A stretch of DNA of 64,000 bases, taken from NCBI RefSeq assembly GCF_000695795.1, contig NZ_JNCA01000017.1, forward strand, positions 62,001 through 126,000, given 5' to 3'. The notes below the pieces were generated by a model that made no database searches, had not been told where the DNA came from, and worked only from the letters and a program-made list of their open reading frames with translations. This document shows positions 48,156-57,124 of this stretch, in pieces; position 1 is the first letter of the stretch; each line of letters starts with the position of its first letter. This DNA comes from Flavobacterium seoulense (lineage in GTDB: Bacteria; Bacteroidota; Bacteroidia; Flavobacteriales; Flavobacteriaceae). The position numbers and the translations under genes are program-made.

Positions 48156-48353
48156 AAATTCTGTTAAATTATTATATTTTTTATTCTGTTTTCTGAAGTA
48201 AATAATATCGCGTAGGATGTTATTTCTTGGGGTAACAAATATGTGAACAATTTTCGTTAAAAAAAAATAAATAGGGGTTGATTTTGAAGAAATATTGTTG
48301 TAAGTAAGAAGAAAATGATTTCAAATTAATATATAAAAAAAATAAAATTTAAA

Positions 48354-48755
48354 ATGAAAATATACGAGTTTAATGTGCGGGTTAGATATTCAGAAACTGA
48401 TCAGATGGGAGTAGTTTATCATGGAAATTATGCACAGTATTTTGAAATGGGACGCGTGGAATGGCTTAGAAACATTGGGATTTCGTATAAATGGATGGAA
48501 GAAAACGGAGTTATGCTTCCCGTAGTTTCATTAACAACAAATTTTAAAAAACCAGCCCGATATGACGATTTATTAACGGTAAAAACTATTTTTAAAAGTC
48601 AGACTTCGGCGAAGATTGAATTTGATTATGAGATTTACAATGAACAAAATGAGTTATTAACAATTGGGAACTCAATTTTGGTTTTTGTGAACATGAAAAC
48701 AGGTCGTCCGATGGCTGCTCCGGACTATGTCAAAACGAAGCTTTTACGAATATAA
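48354..48755 (+). CDS. YbgC/FadM-like acyl-CoA thioesterase
   Basis: 133-residue hot-dog-fold thioesterase of the 4-hydroxybenzoyl-CoA thioesterase/YbgC type. The catalytic region is RYSETDQMGVVYHGNYAQYFEMGR, read as SETDQMGVVYHGNY, with the Asp and Tyr-His positions. It should hydrolyse short or medium acyl-CoA. It starts 198 bp from the divergent dnaA and ends 23 bp before the convergent YigZ gene. Confidence 0.9.
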   Translation: MKIYEFNVRVRYSETDQMGVVYHGNYAQYFEMGRVEWLRNIGISYKWMEENGVMLPVVSLTTNFKKPARYDDLLTVKTIFKSQTSAKIEFDYEIYNEQNELLTIGNSILVFVNMKTGRPMAAPDYVKTKLLRI

Positions 48756-48778
48756 AAATCTACTCAAAAAGATATTGA

Positions 48779-49384
48779 TTATTCTTTAATTTTTATCTCA
48801 ATTTCATAAAGAGAATTAAAAATGTCGAGCACTTGTTCGGCATTTTTTTTTCGGGTTTTGATTTCGATTTCGCAGCTCATTTCCATTTTTTGATTCACAA
48901 CATCCAGATTTTTTTCTTTGATGATGCGCATGACTTTATTCATGTTTTTGTAATCAAAAGAAATTAAATAATGAATATCGATGGTTTTTTCGACGATTGT
49001 GCAATTCTCCAATGTAATTTGAGCCGCGGTTTTATAAGCTGTAATTAATCCGCCTACACCTAATTTAGTGCCGCCAAATATTCGAACAATCACAACAAGT
49101 GTATTGGTAACCGAAAAAGACTGAATTTGACCATAAATAGGCATTCCTGCACTATTGCTGGGTTCACCGTCATCGTTAGCTCTGTAACTTATTTTTTCGG
49201 AGCCTAACTGGTAAGCGTAACAATAATGACAGGCAGTAGGATGTTTTTTTCTTAAAACATCAATTATGGGTTTGACTTCTTCCTCAGAAATAATAGGAAA
49301 GGCATAGCCAAAGAATTTACTTCCTTTTTCTTTAAATAAAATTTCTTCCGAAGGAAAAGCAATGGTGTTATAGGTGTCTTTCAT
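48779..49384 (-). CDS. YigZ/IMPACT family protein
   Basis: 201-residue protein of the YigZ (UPF0029, IMPACT N-terminal) family. KEKGSKFFGYAFPI, HPTACHYCYAYQLG, RANDDGEPSNSAGMPI and VRIFGGTKLGVGGLI are the family marks. Its role is uncertain; relatives bind ribosomes or regulate translation. The ATG at 49384 (MKDTYNTIAFPSEE) is used in place of an upstream TTG. It lies 102 bp downstream of the HAD phosphatase gene across a word-iterated hairpin. Confidence 0.9.
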   Translation of the reverse strand: MKDTYNTIAFPSEEILFKEKGSKFFGYAFPIISEEEVKPIIDVLRKKHPTACHYCYAYQLGSEKISYRANDDGEPSNSAGMPIYGQIQSFSVTNTLVVIVRIFGGTKLGVGGLITAYKTAAQITLENCTIVEKTIDIHYLISFDYKNMNKVMRIIKEKNLDVVNQKMEMSCEIEIKTRKKNAEQVLDIFNSLYEIEIKIKE

Positions 49385-49385
49385 T

Positions 49386-49484
49386 AGCAATGGCAATGGC
49401 AAAAATCAATATCAATTTCAATCAAAAAATCAATGTCAAAAATATAAGCTTGATATTGTCATTGCTATTGATTTTTGAAATTAC
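49386..49484. repeat. Word-iterated inverted repeat before the YigZ gene
   Basis: Left arm uses the word CAATATCAAT/CAAAAATCAAT repeatedly. Right arm is its approximate reverse complement (GATATTGTCATTGCTATTG, ATTGATTTTTG). An 11-bp core AAAAATCAATA pairs without mismatch. The arms are close to, but not exact, copies of one another. Confidence 0.65.
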
Positions 49485-49486
49485 TA

Positions 49487-50089
49487 TTAAAGAATATTTT
49501 TGCTTAATAAATCAGTGATATCTTCTTTTCCTACCTGAAGATTCCAAACCTGAATTCCTAGTGTTTGCGCCGCATCCGTGTTTTCTTTTTTATCGTCAAC
49601 AAATAAGGTTTCGCTTGCTTGCAAAGCATGATTGTTTAAAAGGGTGCGATAAATTTCGGTATCAGGTTTACGCATTCCCATTTCGAATGAAAAATACACT
49701 TTGTCAAAACATTCGCAAAAAGCTTTGTAAAAAGTTGGTCCAACAGTTTCTTTAAAAGTGTCGATATGAATAGAATCCGTATTGCTTAATAAAAATAAAC
49801 GGTATTTTTTAGAAAGTTCTTGAAGAAACTCTAATCGGTACAAAGGGAAATCGGCTAAGATGGCATTCCATGCTTTTAGAATTTCGTCTAAACTGGCATT
49901 AGGTAGTTGTTTTTGAAATCCGGCTAAGAATTCTTCTCTTGAAATATGCCCTTTTTCAAATTGAAAATTCAATTGGTCTAAATCTTCATTCCATTCTTTT
50001 AGACCTAAGTTTTTAAGTCCGTCAATAGTCGCTTTTTTATCTAAATTGATAAAAATATCTCCAAAATCAAAAATGATAGTATTAATCAT
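49487..50089 (-). CDS. HAD-superfamily phosphatase
   Basis: 200-residue HAD hydrolase. Motif I is IIFDFGDIFINL (nucleophile Asp, second Asp), motif II is LLSNTDSI, and motifs III/IV are KVYFSFEMGMRKPD and LFVDDKKENT. It has a helical cap of the YihX/epoxide-hydrolase-N type. The substrate is unknown; related enzymes act on sugar or nucleotide phosphates. The start overlaps the ribD stop by 8 bp, so it may supply the phosphatase step of riboflavin synthesis; this link is inference. Confidence 0.88.
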   Translation of the reverse strand: MINTIIFDFGDIFINLDKKATIDGLKNLGLKEWNEDLDQLNFQFEKGHISREEFLAGFQKQLPNASLDEILKAWNAILADFPLYRLEFLQELSKKYRLFLLSNTDSIHIDTFKETVGPTFYKAFCECFDKVYFSFEMGMRKPDTEIYRTLLNNHALQASETLFVDDKKENTDAAQTLGIQVWNLQVGKEDITDLLSKNIL

Positions 50090-51125
50090 GGTTGGTGAAA
50101 ATTAAAAGCTCATCGTTTATAATGCGCTGTTTTTTAGTTACTTTTTCTAGTATTTCCGGGGCTTTTATCCCCTTTTTAAAGATAGTTTTGCCTTTAAAAA
50201 TTCGGGCTTCGTCCCAAAGATTCTCATCAATAAAAGTTTGTATAGTTTGGCGTCCGCCTTCAATAATTACAGACTGAATTTGGTGTTGAAATAAGATTTC
50301 TAAAACCTGATGAGCTATGTTTTTTTCGAAATTGATTTTTTCGAAAATAATATTTTCCTGATTCGAATTCGTATCTGATTCGTTAAAAACAATGGTTTTG
50401 ATTTGATTGTCGAGCAGATAATTTTCCTTTGGAATCCGATTTTTTCGGTCTAAAACGACTCTTACCGGATGTGTTCCTGTCCAATCTCTTACATCTAATT
50501 TTGGATTATCATCTACAGCTGTTTGTGTGCCAACCAGAATTGCTTTTTCTTCACTACGCCATTTATGAACCAGTTGTCTCGAATATTGATTTGTAATCCA
50601 GACTGGTTTTTGTTCATTTCTGATTGCTGGAGCAATAAAACCATCCTGACTTTCAGCCCATTTTAGGATTGCGTAAGGACGTTTTTTTTGATGAAAAGTA
50701 AAAAAGCGTTTGTTAAGCTCGTTGCATTCATTTTCGAGAACGCCAACGATTACATTTATTCCGGCTTCTAATAGTTTTTTAATCCCATTTCCAGCCACTT
50801 TTTCGTTAGGATCTACAGTTCCAATAACGACATTAGGGATTTTATTTCGAATAATCAAATCGCAACAAGGCGGTGTTTTTCCAAAATGACTGCAAGGTTC
50901 TAAACTCACATAAATTGTTGCTTTTTCTAATAAATATTTGTCTTTAACTGAATTTACGGCATTTACTTCGGCATGTGGTTCGCCCGCTTTTTTGTGCCAG
51001 CCTTCGCCAATAATTTTATCTTCATAAACAATTACGCTGCCTACCATCGGGTTAGGATAAGTGGTTCCTAAACCGTTTTGGGCTAGTTGAATGCAGCGTT
51101 GCAGGTATTTTTCATGTATATTCAC
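50082..51125 (-). CDS. ribD: Bifunctional riboflavin biosynthesis deaminase/reductase RibD
   Basis: 347-residue protein. The N-terminal deaminase domain has the zinc motif GEPHAEVNAV and SLEPCSHFGKTPPCCDLI. The C-terminal reductase domain starts near residue 150 with RPYAILKWAESQDGFI. It converts the diaminopyrimidine intermediate through two steps towards riboflavin. The start is most likely GTG at 51125 (NIHEKYLQRCIQLAQNGLG); a further GTG at 51173 exists. A TATTTTTG element lies only 5 bp upstream of the GTG at 51125, which would make the mRNA nearly leaderless. Confidence 0.92.
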   Translation of the reverse strand: MNIHEKYLQRCIQLAQNGLGTTYPNPMVGSVIVYEDKIIGEGWHKKAGEPHAEVNAVNSVKDKYLLEKATIYVSLEPCSHFGKTPPCCDLIIRNKIPNVVIGTVDPNEKVAGNGIKKLLEAGINVIVGVLENECNELNKRFFTFHQKKRPYAILKWAESQDGFIAPAIRNEQKPVWITNQYSRQLVHKWRSEEKAILVGTQTAVDDNPKLDVRDWTGTHPVRVVLDRKNRIPKENYLLDNQIKTIVFNESDTNSNQENIIFEKINFEKNIAHQVLEILFQHQIQSVIIEGGRQTIQTFIDENLWDEARIFKGKTIFKKGIKAPEILEKVTKKQRIINDELLIFTNHD

Positions 51126-51129
51126 GGTG

Positions 51130-51137
51130 CAAAAATA
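51130..51137 (-). promoter_or_regulatory. Putative ribD promoter
   Basis: TATTTTTG on the minus strand fits TAnnTTTG and ends 5 bp before the GTG start of ribD. Confidence 0.5.
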
Positions 51138-51196
51138 GTTATTTTTGAGTTTATGATTAAGTTTTAAAACCACTAAAAATAACGATAAACTATTGC

Positions 51197-51204
51197 TATT
51201 TTTG
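51197..51204 (+). promoter_or_regulatory. Putative prmC promoter
   Basis: TATTTTTG fits TAnnTTTG, 31 bp before the prmC ATG, giving a short leader of about 25 nt. Confidence 0.5.
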
Positions 51205-51235
51205 CTTTTTTAATTTATAGCTTTTACAATTCACG

Positions 51236-52090
51236 ATGCAAATCAAACAATACAGGACTCAATTTATTCAAACACTTTCAGCTATTTATGACGAAGGTGA
51301 AGCCGAAAGTTTTTTTTATTTGATATTAGAAGAAAAAAAGCAATTACGCAGAATTGATTTGGCCTTGCAACCTGATTTGGTTTTTTCGGAAGAAGAAATT
51401 GAGGTTTGGAATACCATTCTCGAACAGTTAAAATTAGAGATTCCTGTTCAGTATTTGCTTGGTAAAACCCATTTTTATGGTTTGGAATTTGAAGTTAACG
51501 AAAATGTTTTGATTCCAAGGCCGGAAACTGAAGAACTTGTTGATTGGATTATTGAAAGTCAGCAATCAGAAGTCAGCAATCAGAAGTTGAGAATTCTGGA
51601 TATTGGGACGGGAAGTGGTTGTATTGCGATTTCATTGGCTAAAAATCTTCCCAATGCTACAGTTTTCGCGATTGATGTTTCGGAAAAAGCTTTGGCTACA
51701 GCCAAAAAAAATGCAAAAAATAATCAGGTTAAAGTAAATTTTATTCATAAAAATATTCTTGAAACAATTGATTTAGAACAAGAATTTGATATTATTGTTT
51801 CTAATCCGCCTTATGTTCGAAATTTAGAAAAGCAGGAAATCAAGAAAAATGTTTTAGACAACGAACCGCATTTAGCGCTTTTTGTTGAAGATAATAATGC
51901 GTTGGTGTTTTATCGAAAAATTGCAGAATTAGCTCAAGAAAATTTAAGCTCAAATGGACAATTGTTTTTTGAGATCAATCAATATCTTGGAAAAGAAATG
52001 ATAGTATTACTCGAAAAAATGAATTTCAAAAATATTGAGTTAAGGAAAGATATTTACGGGAATGATCGAATGACGAGGGCTGGTGTTTAG
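51236..52090 (+). CDS. prmC: Release factor glutamine methyltransferase
   Basis: 284-residue PrmC/HemK. SAM-binding motif ILDIGTGSGCIAISLA and the signature SNPPYVRNLEKQEI (NPPY) are present, after a helical N-terminal domain. It methylates the GGQ glutamine of RF1 and RF2. It is divergent from ribD and ends with a REP-like element between it and a convergent permease gene. Confidence 0.95.
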   Translation: MQIKQYRTQFIQTLSAIYDEGEAESFFYLILEEKKQLRRIDLALQPDLVFSEEEIEVWNTILEQLKLEIPVQYLLGKTHFYGLEFEVNENVLIPRPETEELVDWIIESQQSEVSNQKLRILDIGTGSGCIAISLAKNLPNATVFAIDVSEKALATAKKNAKNNQVKVNFIHKNILETIDLEQEFDIIVSNPPYVRNLEKQEIKKNVLDNEPHLALFVEDNNALVFYRKIAELAQENLSSNGQLFFEINQYLGKEMIVLLEKMNFKNIELRKDIYGNDRMTRAGV

Positions 52091-52122
52091 TAAATAATTG
52101 TCTGTTTTCTTTTTTTCTTTTC

Positions 52123-52217
52123 AACGGATTAAAATCCGTTGCTACAATATAAATCGTTTCTCCAGAAGTTAGAGCCATAGGCTCGGATTGTTTTGTAAGG
52201 CTGGACTTTAGTCCAGT
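52123..52217. repeat. REP-like cluster of three hairpins between convergent genes
   Basis: Three perfect stems follow one another: AACGGATT/AATCCGTT (52123-52140), GAGCC/GGCTC with loop ATA (52172-52184) and CTGGACT/AGTCCAG with loop TT (52201-52216). Layout and short loops resemble the element at 40283-40407, but the sequences differ. It separates prmC and the permease gene. Confidence 0.7.
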
Positions 52218-52228
52218 TGAACTAATGC

Positions 52229-53470
52229 TTACTCATAACGTAATGCTTCAATAGGATCTAGCATAGCAGCTTTGATCGCAGGGTATAAACCTGAAACAAT
52301 AGCAACCATAAAACTGGTTAAGAAAGCCGCCATAATAGCGGTCCAGGGAATGACAAATGCAAAACTCAACGCAGTGGCGATTCCGTAACCAATTAATATT
52401 CCGAAAATAATTCCGGCTAAACCGCCTAATTGACCAATCAATAGCGTTTCTATAAAAAACTGAATGGCAACGGTAGAACGTTTAGCACCCAATGCTTTTC
52501 GTACGCCAATTTCGCGGGTACGTTCGGTAACCGAAACAATCATAATATTCATCAGAGCAATCGAAGAACCGAGAATAGTAATAATACCAATTACCCAAGA
52601 TGCCCAGCCTAAATATTGTGTAATGCTTAGAATTCGATTAATCAAATCATCACTTCTGCTTACTCCAAAATTATTTTCTTTTACTGGTATTAATTTTCGA
52701 ATACTACGCATCGTGCTGATTGCGTTATCTGTAGCCTGATCCAGAAATTCTTTGTTGTTAACCATTACACTCAGGTTGTAATTGATATTAGGTGCTGTAA
52801 AAAGTGAGCGGGCTACCTGAATAGGAATCAAAACTCTTAAATCCTGGCTGTTGCCAAAAGTAGAACCTTTCTCTTTTAAAACACCAATAACTTTAAATCG
52901 CGCGCCACGAATAGAAATGGTTTTGTTAATAGGATTGACATCTTTTAATAATCCTTTTTCGAAATCAGAACCTACTACACAAACATAATTGTTGTTACTA
53001 ATATCGAAATTGTTGAAATTTCGACCAGAACTCGTTTCAAGTCCGGAATTTGTCACAAAATATTCATCAACACCTAAAACTGAAATTTCAGGATCGGTTT
53101 TTTGAGCTTCAAATTTTACTTCGGCAGTAGAAGTGGCTTTAAACGAAAGGGATGTTTGCGAAAGCGGATAATCGTAATTATTTTTAAAAGCTACAGCTTC
53201 CGGGTAGGAAATAATTGGATTGATAATTTCGCGTTCGTCGCCACCTTGTCTTTTTGTGGTGTTTTCGTAGCGATTAATATTGAAAGTGTTGGCTCCCATC
53301 GAAGCAAAATCAGAAGAAATGGTGTTCTCTAAGGCCGAAACTACCGTAAGAATCCCTACAAGAGCGGTGATACCAATAGCGATAATTAATATGGTAAGTG
53401 TGGTTCTTAAAATTTGGGTTTTAATCGAGCCCAAAGCTATGGTTATATTTTCTTTTAATAGATTGCTCAT
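52229..53470 (-). CDS. ABC transporter permease, MacB/FtsX type
   Basis: 413-residue permease of the MacB-like family. One N-terminal helix (about 20-45) is followed by a periplasmic domain (about 50-270), then three membrane helices from residue 285, with the FtsX motif TERTREIGVRKALGAKR. Such permeases form ATP-driven mechanotransmission complexes with a separate ATPase. No ATPase gene is adjacent, so its partner lies elsewhere. It ends after the REP-like cluster and starts about 180 bp from the divergent hisS. Confidence 0.9.
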   Translation of the reverse strand: MSNLLKENITIALGSIKTQILRTTLTILIIAIGITALVGILTVVSALENTISSDFASMGANTFNINRYENTTKRQGGDEREIINPIISYPEAVAFKNNYDYPLSQTSLSFKATSTAEVKFEAQKTDPEISVLGVDEYFVTNSGLETSSGRNFNNFDISNNNYVCVVGSDFEKGLLKDVNPINKTISIRGARFKVIGVLKEKGSTFGNSQDLRVLIPIQVARSLFTAPNINYNLSVMVNNKEFLDQATDNAISTMRSIRKLIPVKENNFGVSRSDDLINRILSITQYLGWASWVIGIITILGSSIALMNIMIVSVTERTREIGVRKALGAKRSTVAIQFFIETLLIGQLGGLAGIIFGILIGYGIATALSFAFVIPWTAIMAAFLTSFMVAIVSGLYPAIKAAMLDPIEALRYE

Positions 53471-53564
53471 TGTACTAGTTTGATACGAAAATACAATTTT
53501 TGACAGAAGTTTGTTTTCTAGGCGAGTTATTTATTTTAAAAATAAGATATTTGCAGTCGAAAAC

Positions 53565-53645
53565 AGAAATTAGAGGTTAAAATTTAGAAGTAGAAGTGCT
53601 GAGATATTTTAACTTCTAACTTCTAACCTCTAACTTCTAACTTTT
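53565..53645. repeat. Word-iterated inverted repeat upstream of hisS
   Basis: Left arm (53565-53596) has TTAGAGGTTA and TTAGAAGTAGAAG. Right arm (53607-53645) is a run of AACTTCTA/ACCTCTA words that is its reverse complement. It lies directly before the hisS ATG at 53650, inside the likely leader. Confidence 0.7.
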
Positions 53646-53649
53646 AAAA

Positions 53650-55020
53650 ATGGCATCAAAACCAAGTATTCCTAAAGGAACAAGAGATTTTTCACCTGCT
53701 GAGGTGGCTAAACGTCAATATATTATCCAGACTATAAAAAATAATTTTGAGAAATTTGGTTTTCAACCGATAGAAACACCTTCGTTTGAAAATTCAGAAA
53801 CTTTGATGGGGAAATATGGAGAAGAAGGCGACCGCTTGATTTTTAAAATTTTGAATTCCGGAGATTATTTGGCTAAAGCTAATGGAACTCATTTAGAGGC
53901 AAAAGACAGTACAAAATTAACATCAAGTATTTCTGAGAAAGCTTTGCGTTATGATTTGACAGTGCCTTTTGCAAGATATGTGGTGCAACACCAAAACGAA
54001 ATTGAATTTCCGTTTAAAAGATATCAAATTCAACCGGTTTGGCGTGCTGACAGACCGCAAAAAGGACGTTTTAGAGAGTTTTTTCAATGTGATGCCGATG
54101 TGGTGGGTTCAAAATCATTGTGGCAGGAAGTAGAATTGGTACAATTGTATGATACGGTTTTTACTTCATTAGGTTTAAACGGAGTAACTGTTAAAATCAA
54201 TAACCGAAAAATTTTATCCGGAATTGCTGAGGTGATTGGGGCTTCGGATAAGCTGATTGATTTTACGGTAGCTTTAGATAAGCTGGATAAAATAGGTGAA
54301 GACGGTGTAAAAAAAGAAATGATTGAAAAAGGAATTTCGGAGGAAGCGATTGTAAAAGTGCAGCCTTTGTTTAATTTCACCGGAAGTATTTCTGAAAAAA
54401 TCCAAAAATTAGCACAACTTTTAACAACTTCAGAAGAAGGATTAAAAGGAGTGGAAGAACTGCGTTTTATTTGTGATAATGTGACTAATTTAGGATTGAC
54501 AACTGCAATTCTGGATTTAGATGTGACTTTGGCACGTGGTTTAAATTATTACACAGGAGCTATTTTTGAAGTGGCTGCGCCAAAAGGAGTTGCTATGGGT
54601 TCTATCGGTGGTGGTGGAAGATATGATGATTTAACCGGGATTTTTGGTTTGAAAAATATGAGTGGTGTTGGGATCTCTTTTGGATTGGATCGTATTTATT
54701 TGGTTATCGAAGAATTAGGTTTGTTTCCGGAAACCGTTACGGCAAGTTCAAAAGCCTTATTTATAAATTATGGAGATCAGGAAGCGTTTTATGCTTTGCA
54801 GGCTATTAAAAAATTGCGCTCTGAAGGTATAAAAGTCGAATTGTATCCTGATAATGCTAAAGTAGGAAAGCAATTTCAGCACGCTGATAAACGAAATATT
54901 CCTTTTGCAGTAATTGTAGGAGGAGAAGAAATGAGTTCGAATAGCTATTCACTTAAGAATTTGATTTCAGGAGAACAAATAATATTAGATTTTGAAGGAT
55001 TGAAAAACGCATTGATTTAA
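53650..55020 (+). CDS. hisS: Histidyl-tRNA synthetase
   Basis: 456-residue class II synthetase. Motif 1 region follows [17 protein letters not shown]. Motif 2 is [20 protein letters not shown], and the histidine signatures are [14 protein letters not shown] and [13 protein letters not shown]. The C-terminal anticodon-binding domain (about 355-456) has [20 protein letters not shown]. It is a single gene with a strong terminator downstream. Confidence 0.98.
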   Translation: MASKPSIPKGTRDFSPAEVAKRQYIIQTIKNNFEKFGFQPIETPSFENSETLMGKYGEEGDRLIFKILNSGDYLAKANGTHLEAKDSTKLTSSISEKALRYDLTVPFARYVVQHQNEIEFPFKRYQIQPVWRADRPQKGRFREFFQCDADVVGSKSLWQEVELVQLYDTVFTSLGLNGVTVKINNRKILSGIAEVIGASDKLIDFTVALDKLDKIGEDGVKKEMIEKGISEEAIVKVQPLFNFTGSISEKIQKLAQLLTTSEEGLKGVEELRFICDNVTNLGLTTAILDLDVTLARGLNYYTGAIFEVAAPKGVAMGSIGGGGRYDDLTGIFGLKNMSGVGISFGLDRIYLVIEELGLFPETVTASSKALFINYGDQEAFYALQAIKKLRSEGIKVELYPDNAKVGKQFQHADKRNIPFAVIVGGEEMSSNSYSLKNLISGEQIILDFEGLKNALI

Positions 55021-55044
55021 TGTTATTTCTTATCGAATAACTAC

Positions 55045-55077
55045 AAAAAAAGCTTTGTCTGCAGACAAAGCTTTTTT
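55045..55077. terminator. Terminator after hisS
   Basis: Perfect palindrome of about 16 bp (AAAAAGCTTTGTCTG/CAGACAAAGCTTTTT). T run on both strands. Confidence 0.9.
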
Positions 55078-55078
55078 T

Positions 55079-55302
55079 AGTATTAGTAATCGCGAATTAA
55101 TAATTGTTTTGGAATCAACTGTAATTTTCGGTTTTGTTTCAAATTGAAAATCAGAGATTGATTATAACCTAAACGCAAACATATACAATCTATTTGTATT
55201 ATGTCTTAAAAATTTATTAAAATTTTAATTTTAACATGAAAAAAAATTAAATTAAGAAAAAACCGGCTATAAAAATAACTATTAGTGAAAAGAGTGACAA
55301 TT
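55079..55302. other. AT-rich gap upstream of grpE
   Basis: This 224-bp stretch lacks an ORF, tRNA or obvious hairpin. Near its end comes the grpE control region. Confidence 0.4.
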
Positions 55303-55335
55303 TGACATTTGGTCAGCTTTGGCAGTACTTTTGCT
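55303..55335 (+). promoter_or_regulatory. grpE-dnaJ control region: -24/-12 promoter and TGAC-N5-GTCA palindrome
   Basis: TGGCAG at 55320-55325 and TTGCT at 55331-55335 have GG and GC exactly 12 bp apart, the sigma-54 -24/-12 spacing. A partly palindromic TGAC-N5-GTCA site sits at 55303-55315. The same bases also hold TACTTTTG (55326-55333), a TAnnTTTG element with TTTG 21 bp upstream, so a housekeeping reading is possible too. Confidence 0.6.
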
Positions 55336-55355
55336 ATCCAAAGGAAAGTGTAAAA

Positions 55356-55934
55356 ATGAAGTTTAAGAATATTTTTAAAAATAAGGGAAATATGAGTACT
55401 GAGAATACAGAAATCGATAAGGAAATGGATGAGGTAACAATGGAGAATACAGCAAGCCAGGAGCCAGCAGTTACTGAGGAGTTAAGCGTTGAAGAGCAAT
55501 TGACAAAAGACTTAGCAGATGAAAAAGACAAACATTTACGATTATTTGCTGAATTTGAAAACTATAAAAGAAGAACTTCAAAAGAGCGTATCGAGTTATT
55601 CAAAACAGCTAATCAGGAAGTTTTATTAGCAATGTTACCTGTTTTGGATGATTTTGACAGAGCTTTAGTTGAGATTGCTAAGTCAGGAGATGAAACTTTG
55701 ACAAAAGGTGTAGAATTAATTTTTGAAAAACTTAAAAATACTTTAGATTCTAAAGGTTTAGAATTAGTTGATGTGAAAATTGGTGATGCTTTTAATGCTG
55801 ATTTTGCAGAAGCAATTACACAAATTCCAGCTCCATCACCTAAATTGAAAGGGAAAATAGTAGATGTTCTTGAAAAAGGATACAAACTAGGGGATAAAAT
55901 TATTCGTTACCCAAAAGTAGTTATTGGACAATAA
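55356..55934 (+). CDS. grpE: Nucleotide exchange factor GrpE
   Basis: 192-residue GrpE with an acidic, disordered start, a coiled-coil (residues about 45-100; LADEKDKHLRLFAEFENYKRR) and a C-terminal beta domain ending IIRYPKVVIGQ. It releases ADP from DnaK. The ATG at 55356 is likely; the ATG at 55392 (MSTENTEIDKEMDE) is also plausible, since the first 12 residues are basic and poorly conserved. dnaJ follows after 48 bp. A DnaK gene is not in the window. Confidence 0.95.
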   Translation: MKFKNIFKNKGNMSTENTEIDKEMDEVTMENTASQEPAVTEELSVEEQLTKDLADEKDKHLRLFAEFENYKRRTSKERIELFKTANQEVLLAMLPVLDDFDRALVEIAKSGDETLTKGVELIFEKLKNTLDSKGLELVDVKIGDAFNADFAEAITQIPAPSPKLKGKIVDVLEKGYKLGDKIIRYPKVVIGQ

Positions 55935-55982
55935 ATTTAGGGTAGAAATGCACTTGGTTGCATTTTATAAAAATAAATACAA

Positions 55983-57098
55983 ATGAAAAAAGATTTTTAC
56001 GAAATATTAGGTGTTTCTAAAAATGCTGATGCTGCGGCGATAAAGAAAGCCTACAGAAAAAAAGCTATTGAGTTTCACCCTGACAAAAATCCCGGAGACA
56101 AATCGGCAGAAGAAAAGTTCAAGGAAGCGGCAGAAGCTTATGAAGTTTTAGGTGATGCTGACAAAAAAGCAAAATACGACCAATATGGACATCAGGCTTT
56201 TGATGGTTCCGGCGGATTTGGCGGAGGTCATGGCGGTATGAACATGGATGATATCTTCAGTCAGTTTGGTGATATCTTTGGTGGCGGTTTCGGCGGATTT
56301 GGCGGAGGCGGAAGCCGAGGCGGTGTTCGTCGTGCTAAAGGAAGTAATTTACGTATCAAAGTAAAATTAACTTTGGAAGAAATTGCTAATGGTGTTGAAA
56401 AGAAAGTAAAGGTAAAACGTAAAGTTCAGGCTCCCGGAGTTACTTACAAAACGTGTTCGACTTGTAATGGTCAGGGACAGGTAATGCGAGTGACTAATAC
56501 TATTTTGGGAAGAATGCAATCAGCTACAACTTGTCCTGCTTGTGGAGGTTCTGGTCAGACTTTAGATAAAAAACCAGCTAACGCTGATGCTCAGGGAATG
56601 ATTGTAGAAGACGAAACGGTTTCTATTAAAATTCCGGCAGGTGTTGTAGATGGTATGCAATTAAAAGTTGCTAACAAAGGAAACGATGCGCCTGGAAATT
56701 CTATTCCCGGAGATTTAATTGTAGCTATCGAAGAGTTAGAACACGAATTCCTGAAACGTGAAGGCGAAAATTTACACTATGATTTATATGTAAGTTTCCC
56801 AGAGGCAGTTTTAGGGGTTTCTAAAGATATTGAAGCTATTAATGGTAAAGTAAGAATTAAACTGGAAGAAGGAATTCAGTCAGGAAAAATTCTTCGATTA
56901 AAAGGAAAAGGTATTCCAAGTATCAACGGATATGGAAACGGAGATTTGTTAGTGCATGTGAATGTTTGGACTCCAAAAACATTAAATAAAGAGCAAAAAC
57001 AATTTTTCGAGAAAAATTTAGAAGATGATAACTTTTTGCCAAATCCTGAAAAATCAGATAAATCATTTTTTGAGAAAGTAAAAGATATGTTTTCTTAA
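55983..57098 (+). CDS. dnaJ: Chaperone DnaJ with half-size zinc region
   Basis: 371-residue type I-like DnaJ. The J domain with HPDKNPG is at residues 1-70, followed by a Gly/Phe-rich linker (75-115). The zinc region has only two CxxCxGxG motifs, CSTCNGQG near residue 157 and CPACGGSG near 184; motifs 1 and 4 are replaced by PGVTYKT and KKPANADAQG. So one zinc centre of two appears to be kept. The client-binding and C-terminal domains are complete. It delivers substrates to DnaK. Confidence 0.95.
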   Translation: MKKDFYEILGVSKNADAAAIKKAYRKKAIEFHPDKNPGDKSAEEKFKEAAEAYEVLGDADKKAKYDQYGHQAFDGSGGFGGGHGGMNMDDIFSQFGDIFGGGFGGFGGGGSRGGVRRAKGSNLRIKVKLTLEEIANGVEKKVKVKRKVQAPGVTYKTCSTCNGQGQVMRVTNTILGRMQSATTCPACGGSGQTLDKKPANADAQGMIVEDETVSIKIPAGVVDGMQLKVANKGNDAPGNSIPGDLIVAIEELEHEFLKREGENLHYDLYVSFPEAVLGVSKDIEAINGKVRIKLEEGIQSGKILRLKGKGIPSINGYGNGDLLVHVNVWTPKTLNKEQKQFFEKNLEDDNFLPNPEKSDKSFFEKVKDMFS

Positions 57099-57124
57099 GC
57101 TTTTTTAATCGAAAAACAGGATAG

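Noticed and set aside
48156..48353. oriC next to dnaA
   Set aside because: The gap is AT-rich but has no cluster of TTATCCACA-like boxes; TTGTTCACA (minus strand) is a single weak match. Without GC skew or box clusters I do not call an origin.
50082..51235. FMN riboswitch upstream of ribD
   Set aside because: Only about 110 bp lie between ribD and prmC and they hold promoter elements on both strands; there is no RFN-like structure.
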